Source: Deltaproteobacteria bacterium
GTDB taxonomy: Bacteria; Myxococcota_A; Polyangia; Polyangiales; Sandaracinaceae
NCBI GenBank assembly: GCA_017303575.1
Contig: JAFLCL010000056.1
Coordinates: 1 to 37,282, forward strand
Direction: 5' to 3'
DNA length: 37,282 bases
Within the stretch, counting starts at the first letter, position 1. The number at the start of each line of letters is the position of its first letter. Positions 1-7,646 of the stretch are shown here, in pieces. The notes beneath the pieces were generated by a model. That model made no database searches. It was not told the DNA's origin and saw only the letters and a list, made by a program, of their open reading frames with translations. The translations under genes were made by a program, and so were the position numbers.

Positions 1-1314
1 CTGCACGCCTCGATCGGGCACGCGCTCGAGCACGCGGATCGCCTCGTCGGGGCTCGGTCCGCTCATCGTCAGGCGCGCCTGCGCGAGGAGCACGTCGGGA
101 TCGGTCGGCGCGAGCGCCGCCGCGCGGTCGACGAAGCGGCTCGCGTCGCCGCGCGAGGTCGCGAGCTCGGCCGCGAGCAGCCAACGCTCGGCGGTGGGAC
201 CACGATCGCCCGCGCGCTCCGCGAGCTGCTTCGCGCGCTGCTCGGCCGGATCGTCGGCGCCCGTGAACGCGAGGAACTGCGCGAGATCCTGAAGCGCCTC
301 GGCCGTCGGCTCGTCACCCGCGGCAGCTGCCTCGAGCGCAGCGAGCGGTGCCATCGGCGCGGCAGGAAGACGCGACACGCCATGTCCCGAGTGGACCTGC
401 GCGACGTCGGCGACGGGGTTGATCGTCACGCCCGTGGCGCGCTCGCCCGCGGGGTTGCCGACGCGCGCGTAGAAGCCCCACGTCGACTCTGCGGTGCACG
501 CCTTCACGAGCAGGCGGTTGGGCCCCTGGTGTGCGCCGACCATCGCGACGAAGCGATCCGGATCGGGCTGGCGGTAGTGATCGTCGCGGAGGATCTCGGT
601 GCCGTTCCACCACGCCGCGATCGCGCCGCCGCCGCCGAGCCACACCGAGAGCGCCTGCGGTCGCTCGCTCACGACGAACGTCTCCGCGTACGAGCACACG
701 TTGGTGTCGGGGCGATGGACGGCGTCGAAGCTGACGTAGCCGTAGTGGCCGACGTCGGGGTAGTCGCGCCAGCCGACGGGGCGCTCGCGTCCCTCGTAGT
801 GCGCCTCGAGATCGAAGGGCGACATGCGAAGTCGCTCGGGCTCGAATTCGCGCGCGAAGCCGCGCTTGCCCTCGTTGTCGAAGGGACCCACCACGCGCCA
901 CTGGCGGATGTAGCCGAGCTCGTCGAAGGTGCGGCGTGACGCGTCCTCTTGTCCCGCGCGCAGCTGCGCGCGACCGAGCAGCTGCGAGGCGTACATGCGC
1001 ACCGCGGGGCTGAGGCGTCGATCACGCGAGAGCTGCGTCAGCGCGACGAGCGTGGTGGCGGGCCGCGCCGTCGCATAGCCGCGCCACAGCTCGAGCAGTG
1101 GGATCATCGCGCGCGCCGTTCGACCGCGGCGTCCCACCTCGGCGGCGAGCCTCTGCTGCTCGGCCTCGAAGGGCTCGTCGATCGGGGCCTGCGCAGCCAC
1201 GGGCCGCGGCGGCGCACGTCGAGCGGCACGTTGGGCGCTGGCTTCGTGAAGAGGAGCCGTGAGCGCGAGACAGAGCAGGCCGAGCGTGGCGAGGAGTCGT
1301 AGCGAGCGATGCAA
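1..1314 (-). CDS. exported DUF3857/TPR-like protein, N-terminal part
   Basis: An open frame runs from a TTG at 1314 off the left edge, so the C-terminus is missing. A GGAGG lies four bases before the TTG, which is why I chose it; an in-frame GTG lies five codons upstream. The protein starts with a signal peptide (basic HRSLR, then a Leu/Ala-rich core). At about residues 110-130 it reads WRVVGPFDNEGKRGF, a phrase I associate with myxobacterial proteins that combine TPR repeats with DUF3857/transglutaminase-like domains. Residues from about 290 onward are Ala/Leu/Glu-rich helical pairs (AERWLLAAELATSRGD, then ALAPTDPDVLLAQARLTM), which look like TPRs. It is probably periplasmic or surface-located; its function is unknown. 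The family assignment is from memory of sequence style and is moderate; the reading frame is secure. Confidence 0.7.
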   Translation of the reverse strand, partial: MHRSLRLLATLGLLCLALTAPLHEASAQRAARRAPPRPVAAQAPIDEPFEAEQQRLAAEVGRRGRTARAMIPLLELWRGYATARPATTLVALTQLSRDRRLSPAVRMYASQLLGRAQLRAGQEDASRRTFDELGYIRQWRVVGPFDNEGKRGFAREFEPERLRMSPFDLEAHYEGRERPVGWRDYPDVGHYGYVSFDAVHRPDTNVCSYAETFVVSERPQALSVWLGGGGAIAAWWNGTEILRDDHYRQPDPDRFVAMVGAHQGPNRLLVKACTAESTWGFYARVGNPAGERATGVTINPVADVAQVHSGHGVSRLPAAPMAPLAALEAAAAGDEPTAEALQDLAQFLAFTGADDPAEQRAKQLAERAGDRGPTAERWLLAAELATSRGDASRFVDRAAALAPTDPDVLLAQARLTMSGPSPDEAIRVLERVPDRGVQ

Positions 1315-1520
1315 GGTGCCTCCGGGCACGTACGCGCGTGAGCGCGGTCGTCATGCGGTCGAACGAGGGTGAGACCGTCGAGCGACGCCGTTCGTGGGCC
1401 AGACATCAGGCCCCCGCTCGGTGTTCCGGCCTCTTGTACACCAGCCCCCGAACGCGGCCCGTAGATCGGTCAGCCGAAGCTCCGAGACGCCGCGCATCTC
1501 ACGCGCTTCGAGTCGCTCAG

Positions 1521-1569
1521 ACATCCTCGGCCTTCGGCCTGCGGAGCCCCCCACCTCCGCGTCCCTCGG
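1521..1569. repeat. degenerate partial copy of long palindromic repeat
   Basis: It shares ACATCCTCGGCCTTCGGCCT plus the following GCGGA, and then CCCCCCACC.CCGCGTCCCTCG, with the centre and right arm of the full repeats at 4904-5050 and 33669-33814. The left arm and terminal inverted repeats are absent, and the spacer between the two shared blocks is shorter. It looks like a decayed or deleted copy. Confidence 0.65.
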
Positions 1570-1692
1570 GGTTGCGAAGGCCCCCGAGCACCGGCCGAGC
1601 CAGGCGAGGCCGGGCAGGTGGGGCTGGGGCCCCACGCGCAGCGTTTCGCGGCAGCGAAACGGAGCGGGAGGGGGCCCCGGCCGCGCCGGGGG

Positions 1693-1710
1693 AGGGGCCG
1701 CACGGCCCCT
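1693..1710. terminator. strong GC hairpin, possible terminator
   Basis: AGGGGCCG-CA-CGGCCCCT is a perfect 8-bp inverted repeat. A two-base loop is too tight, so in RNA the innermost pair would open. No T-run follows (CAGGCCAAAATTAG). It lies between divergent genes, so a termination role is not expected from context. Confidence 0.25.
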
Positions 1711-1993
1711 CAGGCCAAAATTAGAGGAGCCCCAGCGCCGATGGGGGGTAGCGCCGAGGCTCTGCGCGCCCGTGGGGGGGAAGGGGAGGGCGCGCGAGCC
1801 CACTGTAACGGGACAGTGTCGGATTCGTCCAGGAGATTTTTTCAGTTCTGCAACCAGTGCTTTTCGTCGATGAAAGCGGCCGAAGCTCGGCTCTTTCACA
1901 CCGCGTCGAGGCCTTCTCGGCTGGGTCTGTCGGGAATCACAGACGGCGCGGGCGCGTGTGCGTGTGTGAGGAGCGCGCTAACTAGGGCCCGGC

Positions 1994-3937
1994 ATGTGCG
2001 GCATCAGCGGCGCGGTCGGCGCGATCGACGACGAGGTCCGAAGCGCAGTCGCGCGTGCGCACGACGCGCAGGCGCATCGCGGGCCCGACGCCGACGGCAA
2101 GTGGGAGCACACCGAGCGCGGGCTCGGGGCCCTGTTCGCGCATCGACGCCTTTCCATCCTCGATCTCTCTCCGCTCGGCCGACAGCCGATGCGTCACGCG
2201 GCCTCGGGCCACGTCGTGTGCTTCAACGGCGAGATCTACGGCTACCAGCCGCTGCGCCGCGAGCTGATCGGTCGCGGCGAGCGTTTCGAGTCCGAGAGCG
2301 ACACCGAGGTGATCCTGGCGGGCTACGCGACGTGGGGCCGCGACGTGCTCACCCGCCTGCGCGGGATGTTCGCGTTCGCGCTGTGGGACGCGCGCGATCG
2401 CACCGTGCTGCTCGCGCGCGATCGTCTCGGCATCAAGCCGCTGTACCTCGCGGAGATCGAGCGCCCCGGCGGTGGTCGCGCGGTGCTCTTCGCCTCCGAG
2501 GTGCGCTCGCTCCTCGCCACCTCGCTCGTGCCTCGCCGCATCGATCCGCTGGGGCTCTCGAGCTTCTTGTGGAACGGCGTGCTCGGCACACCGAGCACGA
2601 TCGTGAAGGGCGTGCGCCTCGTCGAGGAAGGCACCGCCCTCGTGATCGACGAGGACGGTCGCATCCACGACGAGCGCCGCTACTGGAGCGTGCCGCACGT
2701 GCCCACGGAGCCCGCGAGCCCCACGGCGCAGAGCGACTCGGTGCGCGCGCTGCGCCTCGTGCTCAAGGAGACGCTCGCGCAGCACATCCAGAGCGACGTG
2801 CCCCTGGGCGTGTTCCTCTCCGGCGGTGTGGACTCGAGCGCGATGGCGGCGCTGGCGAGCGAGGTCTCGCCTCGTCGCGTGCGCACCTTCAACGTCAGCT
2901 TCGACGAGGCGCAGTACGACGAGTCGCCACACGCGCTCGCCGTCGCGACAGCGCTCGGCACCGATCACACCGACGTACGCCTCACCGAGCAGCGCTTCGC
3001 GCGCGAGCTCCCCGATGCGCTCGCCGCGATCGATCAGCCGAGCTTCGACGGCATCAACACGTACTTCGTGAGCCGCGCGGTGAAGGACGCGGGCATCACG
3101 GTGGCGCTCGCGGGCACCGGCGGCGACGAGCTCTTCGGCGGCTACCCCAGCTTTCGCGAGGTGCCTCGCTCGCTGCGTGGCGCACGTGGCGCGCAGCGCG
3201 TGCCCAGCTTTCTGCGCAAGCCGCTGTCGCGCGCGGCGACGCGTCTCGCGATGGGACGTCCCGGAGAGATCCGACCGCAGACGCGCTGGGGCAAGCTCGA
3301 CGACCTCACGCTGTCGACCGATCTCTACGACGCGTACCAGGTCTCCTACGCGATCTTCACGCGACGCTTCCAGGCCGAGCTCCAGCGCAGCGTGGCGGCC
3401 GACACGGACTCGGGCTTGCCCGGCGTGCGCGCCCAGAGCCTGCGCGAGCGCATCGCGGGCGAGCCCGATCTCGCGGCCATCTCGCACCTCGAGCTCGCGT
3501 GCTTCCTCGGTGAGCGCCTCTTGCGCGACTCGGACTGGGCCTCGATGGCCGTCTCGCTCGAGCTGCGCGTGCCGCTGCTCGATCACGTGCTGCTCGAGAC
3601 CTTGTGGAAGGTGCCGACCGATCGACGCTTCCTTCCGCTCGGTCAGAAGCAGCTCCTGCGCGACGTGGGCCTCGGGCGTCTGTCGCCCGCGCTCTTCGAT
3701 CGACCCAAGCGCGGCTTCGAGCTGCCGATGGCGGTGTGGGCGCGGCGCGCGCTCCGCGGCGAGATCGAGAGCACGATGACCGACGTCTCGCTCGCGCACC
3801 GCGTGGGCCTCGATGGCGAGGTCGTCGCCCGCACCTACCGTGCGTTCCTCGCGGGCGCGCCGGGCCTCTACTGGTCGCGCATCTGGGCGCTCTACGTGCT
3901 CCTCCACTACTGCCGCGCGCATCGCCTCGAGATGTGA
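1994..3937 (+). CDS. asnB: asparagine synthase (glutamine-hydrolysing)
   Basis: The 647-residue protein has the two domains of class II asparagine synthases. The N-terminal glutaminase (residues 1 to about 200) begins MCGISG, so Cys2 is the nucleophile once Met1 is removed. It also shows RRLSILDLSPLGRQPM, FNGEIYG and the RDRLGIKPLY signature. The C-terminal synthetase has the ATP-pyrophosphatase loop SGGVDSS at 276-282. It converts aspartate, glutamine and ATP to asparagine. The obligatory MCG fixes the start at the ATG. The gene for a family 2 glycosyltransferase starts seven bases after the stop. AsnB homologues of this length paired with glycosyltransferases occur in polysaccharide loci, so an amide-transfer role in surface glycan synthesis is possible besides housekeeping asparagine supply. 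Confidence 0.93.
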   Translation: MCGISGAVGAIDDEVRSAVARAHDAQAHRGPDADGKWEHTERGLGALFAHRRLSILDLSPLGRQPMRHAASGHVVCFNGEIYGYQPLRRELIGRGERFESESDTEVILAGYATWGRDVLTRLRGMFAFALWDARDRTVLLARDRLGIKPLYLAEIERPGGGRAVLFASEVRSLLATSLVPRRIDPLGLSSFLWNGVLGTPSTIVKGVRLVEEGTALVIDEDGRIHDERRYWSVPHVPTEPASPTAQSDSVRALRLVLKETLAQHIQSDVPLGVFLSGGVDSSAMAALASEVSPRRVRTFNVSFDEAQYDESPHALAVATALGTDHTDVRLTEQRFARELPDALAAIDQPSFDGINTYFVSRAVKDAGITVALAGTGGDELFGGYPSFREVPRSLRGARGAQRVPSFLRKPLSRAATRLAMGRPGEIRPQTRWGKLDDLTLSTDLYDAYQVSYAIFTRRFQAELQRSVAADTDSGLPGVRAQSLRERIAGEPDLAAISHLELACFLGERLLRDSDWASMAVSLELRVPLLDHVLLETLWKVPTDRRFLPLGQKQLLRDVGLGRLSPALFDRPKRGFELPMAVWARRALRGEIESTMTDVSLAHRVGLDGEVVARTYRAFLAGAPGLYWSRIWALYVLLHYCRAHRLEM

Positions 3938-3944
3938 GGGACCC

Positions 3945-4901
3945 ATGAGCTCGATCCCCGCCCACCGTCGCTACGTGCTCGTCACGCCGTGTCGCAACGA
4001 GTCGAAGTTCCTGCGCGTCACGCTCGACTCGACGCTCGCGCAGAGCGTGCGCCCTGCCAAGTGGGTGATCGTGGACGACGGCTCGACCGACGAGACGCCC
4101 GCGATCCTCGCGGAGTACGCGCAGAAGCACCCCGAGGTGATCCACGTCGTCACGCGCACCGATCGCGGCACGCGCAGCGTGGGACCCGGCGTGATCGAGG
4201 CCTTCTACGATGGCCTTCGTCACGTCTCGCTCGCCGACTTCGACTACGTCTGCAAGTTCGACGCGGACCTCGACATGCCACCGCGCTACTTCGAGCGCGC
4301 GATGGAGCGCATGGAGGCCGACCCGCGCCTGGGCAACGTGTCGGGCAAGATGGTGGAGCCGCAGCCCGATGGAACGCTCCTCCCGATCGCGATGGGCGAC
4401 GAGAACGCGATCGGCGCGCTGAAGTTCTACCGAGTCGCGTGCTTCCGCGAGATCGGTGGCTTCGTGCGCGAGGTCGCGTGGGACGGCATCGATGGTCACC
4501 TCTGCCGCATGCACGGCTGGGTGCCGATGAGCGTCGATGACCCCGAGATGCGCTTCGTGCACCTGCGCCCGATGGGCTCGAGCCACGGCGACATCCTCGA
4601 AGGCCGCAAGCGCTGGGGCCGCGGCAAGTACTTCATGGGCTCGGCCTGGTACTACGTGCTCGCCTCGAGCGTGTACCGGATGTTCGAGCCGCCCTACGTG
4701 CGCGGCGGCGTGAACATCTTCCGCGGCTACCTCGCGGCGCTGCGCAAGGGCGACACGCGCTACGACAACCCGAGCTACCAGCGCTACGTGCGCCGCTTCG
4801 AGCTCGAGCAGCTCGTGGTGGGCAAGGGCCGCGCAGCACGCTGGGAGAACGCGCGCGTGCGGCAGCGCGCCGAGCCGGGCGCGGTGCGCGGATCGCTCTG
4901 A
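3945..4901 (+). CDS. family 2 glycosyltransferase
   Basis: The ATG at 3945 follows a GAGGG seven bases upstream and lies just after the asnB stop, so the two genes are probably one transcript. The 318-residue protein opens with a GT-A nucleotide-sugar fold: YVLVTPCRNESKFL, then VIVDDGSTDETPAIL. The metal-binding DxD is in CKFDADLDMP (about residues 103-112). A later W.G..GHLCRMHGW-like acceptor region follows. The C-terminal third contains a hydrophobic aromatic stretch (YFMGSAWYYVLASSVYRMF) suggesting membrane association. Donor and acceptor cannot be told from sequence. I infer a role in cell-envelope or exopolysaccharide glycan assembly from its partner asnB. The long palindromic repeat starts three bases after its stop. 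Confidence 0.88.
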   Translation: MSSIPAHRRYVLVTPCRNESKFLRVTLDSTLAQSVRPAKWVIVDDGSTDETPAILAEYAQKHPEVIHVVTRTDRGTRSVGPGVIEAFYDGLRHVSLADFDYVCKFDADLDMPPRYFERAMERMEADPRLGNVSGKMVEPQPDGTLLPIAMGDENAIGALKFYRVACFREIGGFVREVAWDGIDGHLCRMHGWVPMSVDDPEMRFVHLRPMGSSHGDILEGRKRWGRGKYFMGSAWYYVLASSVYRMFEPPYVRGGVNIFRGYLAALRKGDTRYDNPSYQRYVRRFELEQLVVGKGRAARWENARVRQRAEPGAVRGSL

Positions 4902-4903
4902 GC

Positions 4904-5050
4904 GAGCGAGAAGGAATCGCTGCGCTTCCAGTCGGGCCGCGGCGGAGGGGGGTCCGATGCTCAAACATCCTCGGCCTTCGGCCTGCGGAACTCGCCCTGG
5001 ACCCCCCACCACCGCGTCCCTTCAGGCCGTGAATCGATTGTGTCTCGGTC
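4904..5050. repeat. long palindromic repeat with terminal inverted repeats, copy A
   Basis: This copy fills the gap between two convergent genes (stops at 4901 and 5053). Its outer arms are GAGCGAGAAGGAATC (4904-4918) and GATTGTGTCTCGGTC (5036-5050), imperfect inverted repeats. Inner arms at 4939-4955 and 4999-5015 pair at 15 of 17 positions (GGGGGGTCC with GGACCCCCC). A GGCC-TTC-GGCC hairpin sits in the middle. The 88 bases at 4934-5021 are identical to copy B at 33698-33785. It could be a MITE-like or REP-like element, or a structure used as a bidirectional terminator. Confidence 0.85.
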
Positions 5051-5052
5051 AG

Positions 5053-5982
5053 CTACGCCGGCAGCGGCGGGAGCGCGTCGGGTCGATCGAAGAGCACGAA
5101 GTGGCTGCAGCCAGCGAGCTCGGTGATCTCGAGGTTCGGCGCACCCAGCGCGGCGCTCGCGCGCATCGAGTCCGCGTCGAGCACGCGGTCTCGATCGGGC
5201 ACCAGGACGACGCCCTTCACCCGGGCCAAGAGGGACGCGTCCCGCTCGGCCATCCACGCGCCGATGCCCTCGAGGTTCGCCATCATCACCGCCACGTGCT
5301 TGGGGTGAAAGGGCAGGGCCTCGATCAGCTCGCGCTTCCGAGCGTTCTCGAGCGCACCGTACGCGCCCGCGTTCCGAGGCGAGATCGGCTGACGTCGCCA
5401 GAGCGGAACGCCGAACGGAAAGAGAAAGAGCGCGGCGGCCGACAGCGGCTGGTAGGGCTTGCCACGAGGCAGGACCGGCGCCTCCAAGACCACCTGCACG
5501 TTCTCGAACAGATCAGGCCGCATCGACGCGGCCTCCAAGATCACGGCTCCGCCGCGCGAGTGTCCGTGCACTCGGATGCGCTTGCTCCGCGGTAGGTGCT
5601 CGAGCGCCTGGTTCAGCACCTCGGCGTCGTAGCGGACGCTGCCCTCGGTCGCCGCCGGTGTCTTCGCCCACCGCGCGGGCAGCGGGGCACCGTCGCCGAA
5701 GGGCACGTGGTAGTCGCAGCTGTTCACGAGGACGAGCTGCAGCTCCGGCTGTCGGTAGTGCTCCGTGAAGTAGCGCATGTCCTCGAGGAAGCCGTGCATC
5801 GCGACCACCGTGACCTCGGGCGCCGCTGGCCCTCGGTCGGCGACGGCCGCCTTGCCGACGGCGTAGACCACACCGTCGAAGGGCTCCTGGTGCTTGCGAG
5901 GCGATCGGCGGTGCAGGAGCCACGCTCTGCACCCCAGGAACGAGAGCACGAGCGCGATGGGCAGTCCCAAGAGGAGGGGCAT
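5053..5982 (-). CDS. membrane-anchored alpha/beta hydrolase
   Basis: The 309-residue protein begins with a hydrophobic N-terminal helix (about residues 2-23), followed by RRSPRK, so it is probably anchored in the inner membrane. The alpha/beta-hydrolase core shows the oxyanion motif MHGFLED (about 63-69), the nucleophile elbow GHSRGG, an acid candidate in VLVPDRDRVLD and the catalytic His in GCSHFVLF near the C-terminus. The substrate is unknown; an esterase or lipase-like activity is likely. It starts ten bases after the stop of the PF10118-type hydrolase and is the last gene of the TetR operon, so it is probably controlled by that repressor. The alternative of a haloperoxidase-type fold member cannot be excluded. 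Confidence 0.82.
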   Translation of the reverse strand: MPLLLGLPIALVLSFLGCRAWLLHRRSPRKHQEPFDGVVYAVGKAAVADRGPAAPEVTVVAMHGFLEDMRYFTEHYRQPELQLVLVNSCDYHVPFGDGAPLPARWAKTPAATEGSVRYDAEVLNQALEHLPRSKRIRVHGHSRGGAVILEAASMRPDLFENVQVVLEAPVLPRGKPYQPLSAAALFLFPFGVPLWRRQPISPRNAGAYGALENARKRELIEALPFHPKHVAVMMANLEGIGAWMAERDASLLARVKGVVLVPDRDRVLDADSMRASAALGAPNLEITELAGCSHFVLFDRPDALPPLPA

Positions 5983-5992
5983 GCCGAGGAGC

Positions 5993-6892
5993 CTAGCCGA
6001 CGGCTCGATCGAGCACGTCGCCTCTCGTGCGATCGTCGGCGCGATCGTCGACGGGCTCGTGCGGCGAGCCCTCGAGCTCGCTCGGGCGCGGCGCGATGCC
6101 AGCGCGTCGCAGCCCTTCGGCGACGAGCTCGGAGAGGTCGTGATCTTCGGGGTGGAAGTCGCGACGGAAGTACTCGAGCACGCTCTGGCCGAGGAACGGC
6201 AGCGTCGCGCGCACGTGCCTCGCGAAGCGCCGACGCGGCTGCGTGCGGCCGTCGTTCGCGTGCGCGGTCAGCATCGCGAACGCCTGCGACCAGAACACGC
6301 CGAGCATCGCGGTGCCGATCGCGAAGCCCAGGGCGCGCGTGCGGAGGCGCGGATCGACCTTCGAGAGCACGTCGAACGCCACCGCGCGGTGCTCGATCTC
6401 CTCCACCGCGTGCCAAGAGAGCAGCGTGCGCGCGGACGGATGCGCGCCGTCGAGCACGGGCGTGGTGAGCGCCACCACGGCGAGCGTCGAGGTCATGTGC
6501 TCGAGCGCGACGGTCGTGGCGAGGCGCAGGTGCGCGGGCGTCGCGGACTCGATGCGCTCGTAGGCGAGCTCGCGGTAGCGCGCGAGGAACGCCTCGACTG
6601 GGTAGCCGCGCGCGGCGAGCAGCTTGTTCCACCGATCGTGCTCGTGGCCGTGACGGCCCTCCTGTCCGATGAAGCCGCGCACGCGCGCCGCGAGCTCCGG
6701 ATCGTTCTCGAACACGCTCGCGTAGTGCTTCACCGAGCGGATGAAGAAGCGCTCTCCCTCGGGAAAGATCAGGCTCAGCGCGTCGACGACGCGGCTCGCG
6801 CCCGGATCGTCGTCGAGCCACGCCTCGGGCGCGTCGGCATGATCGAAGCGAGGGGCGCGAACCGTGATGCGACCGCGATCGAGCTGCGTCAT
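5993..6892 (-). CDS. PF10118-type metal-dependent hydrolase
   Basis: The 299-residue protein has the pattern of the predicted metal-dependent hydrolase family (PF10118, COG3687). It shows a conserved FPEGERFFIRSVKHY near residue 43, then GQEGRHGHEHDRWN, ALEHMTSTLAV and SWHAVEEIEHRAVAFDV. The repeated Glu/His pairs in helices resemble a ferritin-like di-iron centre, which I infer may bind metal. The family's reaction is not established. It lies ten bases after the TetR gene and ten bases before the alpha/beta hydrolase. All three are on the same strand, so they very likely form one repressor-controlled operon, perhaps for lipid or xenobiotic turnover. The ATG at 6892 is preceded by GGAGG in GAAGGAGGACCC. 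Confidence 0.85.
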   Translation of the reverse strand: MTQLDRGRITVRAPRFDHADAPEAWLDDDPGASRVVDALSLIFPEGERFFIRSVKHYASVFENDPELAARVRGFIGQEGRHGHEHDRWNKLLAARGYPVEAFLARYRELAYERIESATPAHLRLATTVALEHMTSTLAVVALTTPVLDGAHPSARTLLSWHAVEEIEHRAVAFDVLSKVDPRLRTRALGFAIGTAMLGVFWSQAFAMLTAHANDGRTQPRRRFARHVRATLPFLGQSVLEYFRRDFHPEDHDLSELVAEGLRRAGIAPRPSELEGSPHEPVDDRADDRTRGDVLDRAVG

Positions 6893-6902
6893 GGGTCCTC
6901 CT

Positions 6903-7583
6903 TCAGCGGGTCTTCTTCGTCCGAGTCGCCTTCGAGGACGAGCCGGGGGGCGCGAGCATCGCGAGCACCTCGCGCTCCACGCTCGCCGCGTCGTACGGCG
7001 CGCCGAGCTGCGCGGCGGCCTGCACGCCGAGCACGATCGCGAGGAGCATCTCGGCCACCGCGTGCGGATCGCGCGAGGCGTCCACCGAGCCGCTCGCGAT
7101 GCTGCGCTCCACGGCGTCCGCGATGCGTCCCTTCGCGATCAAGAGCATGGCGAGGAAGCGCACGCGCAGCTCGGGCGACCGCACCGAGGCCTCGAGCACC
7201 TGCGAGAAGCGCATCTCGGGCGAGAGCGGCAGCGCGCCGGCCGAGAGCGCGGCGACGAACGAGCGCACGATCGCTGTGAGGTCCTGATCCGGCCGCACGA
7301 TCCGATCGAGCAGCTCCGTGAGCGCGAGCTCGACCACCGCGGCGACGAGATCCTCGCGGCTCCTGAAGTGCACGTAGAACGCGCCCCGCGTCTTGCCGGC
7401 CTCCTCGCAGATCGCATCGAGGCTCGGGACGTCGAGGCCGTCACGCAGAAAGAGCCGCGCCGCCGCCGCGACGAGCGCGGCCTTGGTCTCGTCGGGCGCG
7501 CGTGGGCGCGGGCTCGCCTTCACCCCCTTCGTCGGCTTGCGGGACGTGAGCCGGTCGGTGGCTCGGCGCTTGGGTGACGACAT
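6903..7583 (-). CDS. TetR family transcriptional repressor
   Basis: The 226-residue protein has a basic, disordered-looking N-terminal tail of about 30 residues. A classic TetR DNA-binding domain follows: ETKAALVAAAARLFLRDGLDVPSLDAI, the turn EEAGKTRGAFYVHFRSREDLVAAV. The C-terminal two thirds are the divergent ligand-binding helical domain. It is the first gene of a three-gene operon with two hydrolases. Two palindromes sit at and just upstream of its start codon, so autoregulation is very likely. The ATG at 7583 lies inside the first palindrome. A leaderless transcript or a shorter protein starting further in is possible, and I kept the ATG because the reading frame has no better start before the helix-turn-helix. 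Confidence 0.9.
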   Translation of the reverse strand: MSSPKRRATDRLTSRKPTKGVKASPRPRAPDETKAALVAAAARLFLRDGLDVPSLDAICEEAGKTRGAFYVHFRSREDLVAAVVELALTELLDRIVRPDQDLTAIVRSFVAALSAGALPLSPEMRFSQVLEASVRSPELRVRFLAMLLIAKGRIADAVERSIASGSVDASRDPHAVAEMLLAIVLGVQAAAQLGAPYDAASVEREVLAMLAPPGSSSKATRTKKTR

Positions 7584-7629
7584 ACGAACCCGTATGTAAC
7601 ACGACGTCGCGTTACATACGAGCCCGTAT
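7581..7629 (-). promoter_or_regulatory. double palindromic TetR operator overlapping the start codon
   Basis: Two near-identical palindromes occur here: CATACG-AACC-CGTATG (7581-7596) and CATACG-AGCC-CGTAT (7615-7629). Their centres are 34 bases apart. Between them GTAAC...GTTAC forms a further dyad, so the whole 49-base block is nearly symmetrical. ATACG/CGTAT dyads are typical of TetR repressor sites. The block covers the TetR start codon and the only space (7584-7646) for its promoter, so repressor binding would block the whole operon. Which protein binds is inferred from position. Confidence 0.75.
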
Positions 7630-7646
7630 TTTCACCGCCGGGGTGG

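Larger units (their letters stand above)
1315..1993. other. palindrome-rich intergenic region between divergent genes
   Basis: No gene is supported in this 679-base gap between the divergent TPR-like gene and asnB. It holds a degenerate copy of the long palindromic repeat (1521-1569) and several perfect short hairpins: CGTTTCGC-GGCA-GCGAAACG (1642-1661), AGGGGCCG-CA-CGGCCCCT (1693-1710) and CACTGT-AACGGG-ACAGTG (1801-1818). The stretch 1600-1800 is very G-rich on the + strand. The last hairpin is the least GC-rich and lies upstream of asnB, so it could be an operator; that is a guess. Open frames here lack protein-like composition. Confidence 0.6.

Noticed and set aside
1982..3946. 654-codon open frame antisense to asnB
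   Set aside because: It has no recognisable domains and an Arg/Glu/His-rich composition typical of antisense frames in GC-rich DNA; asnB on the other strand has every catalytic motif.
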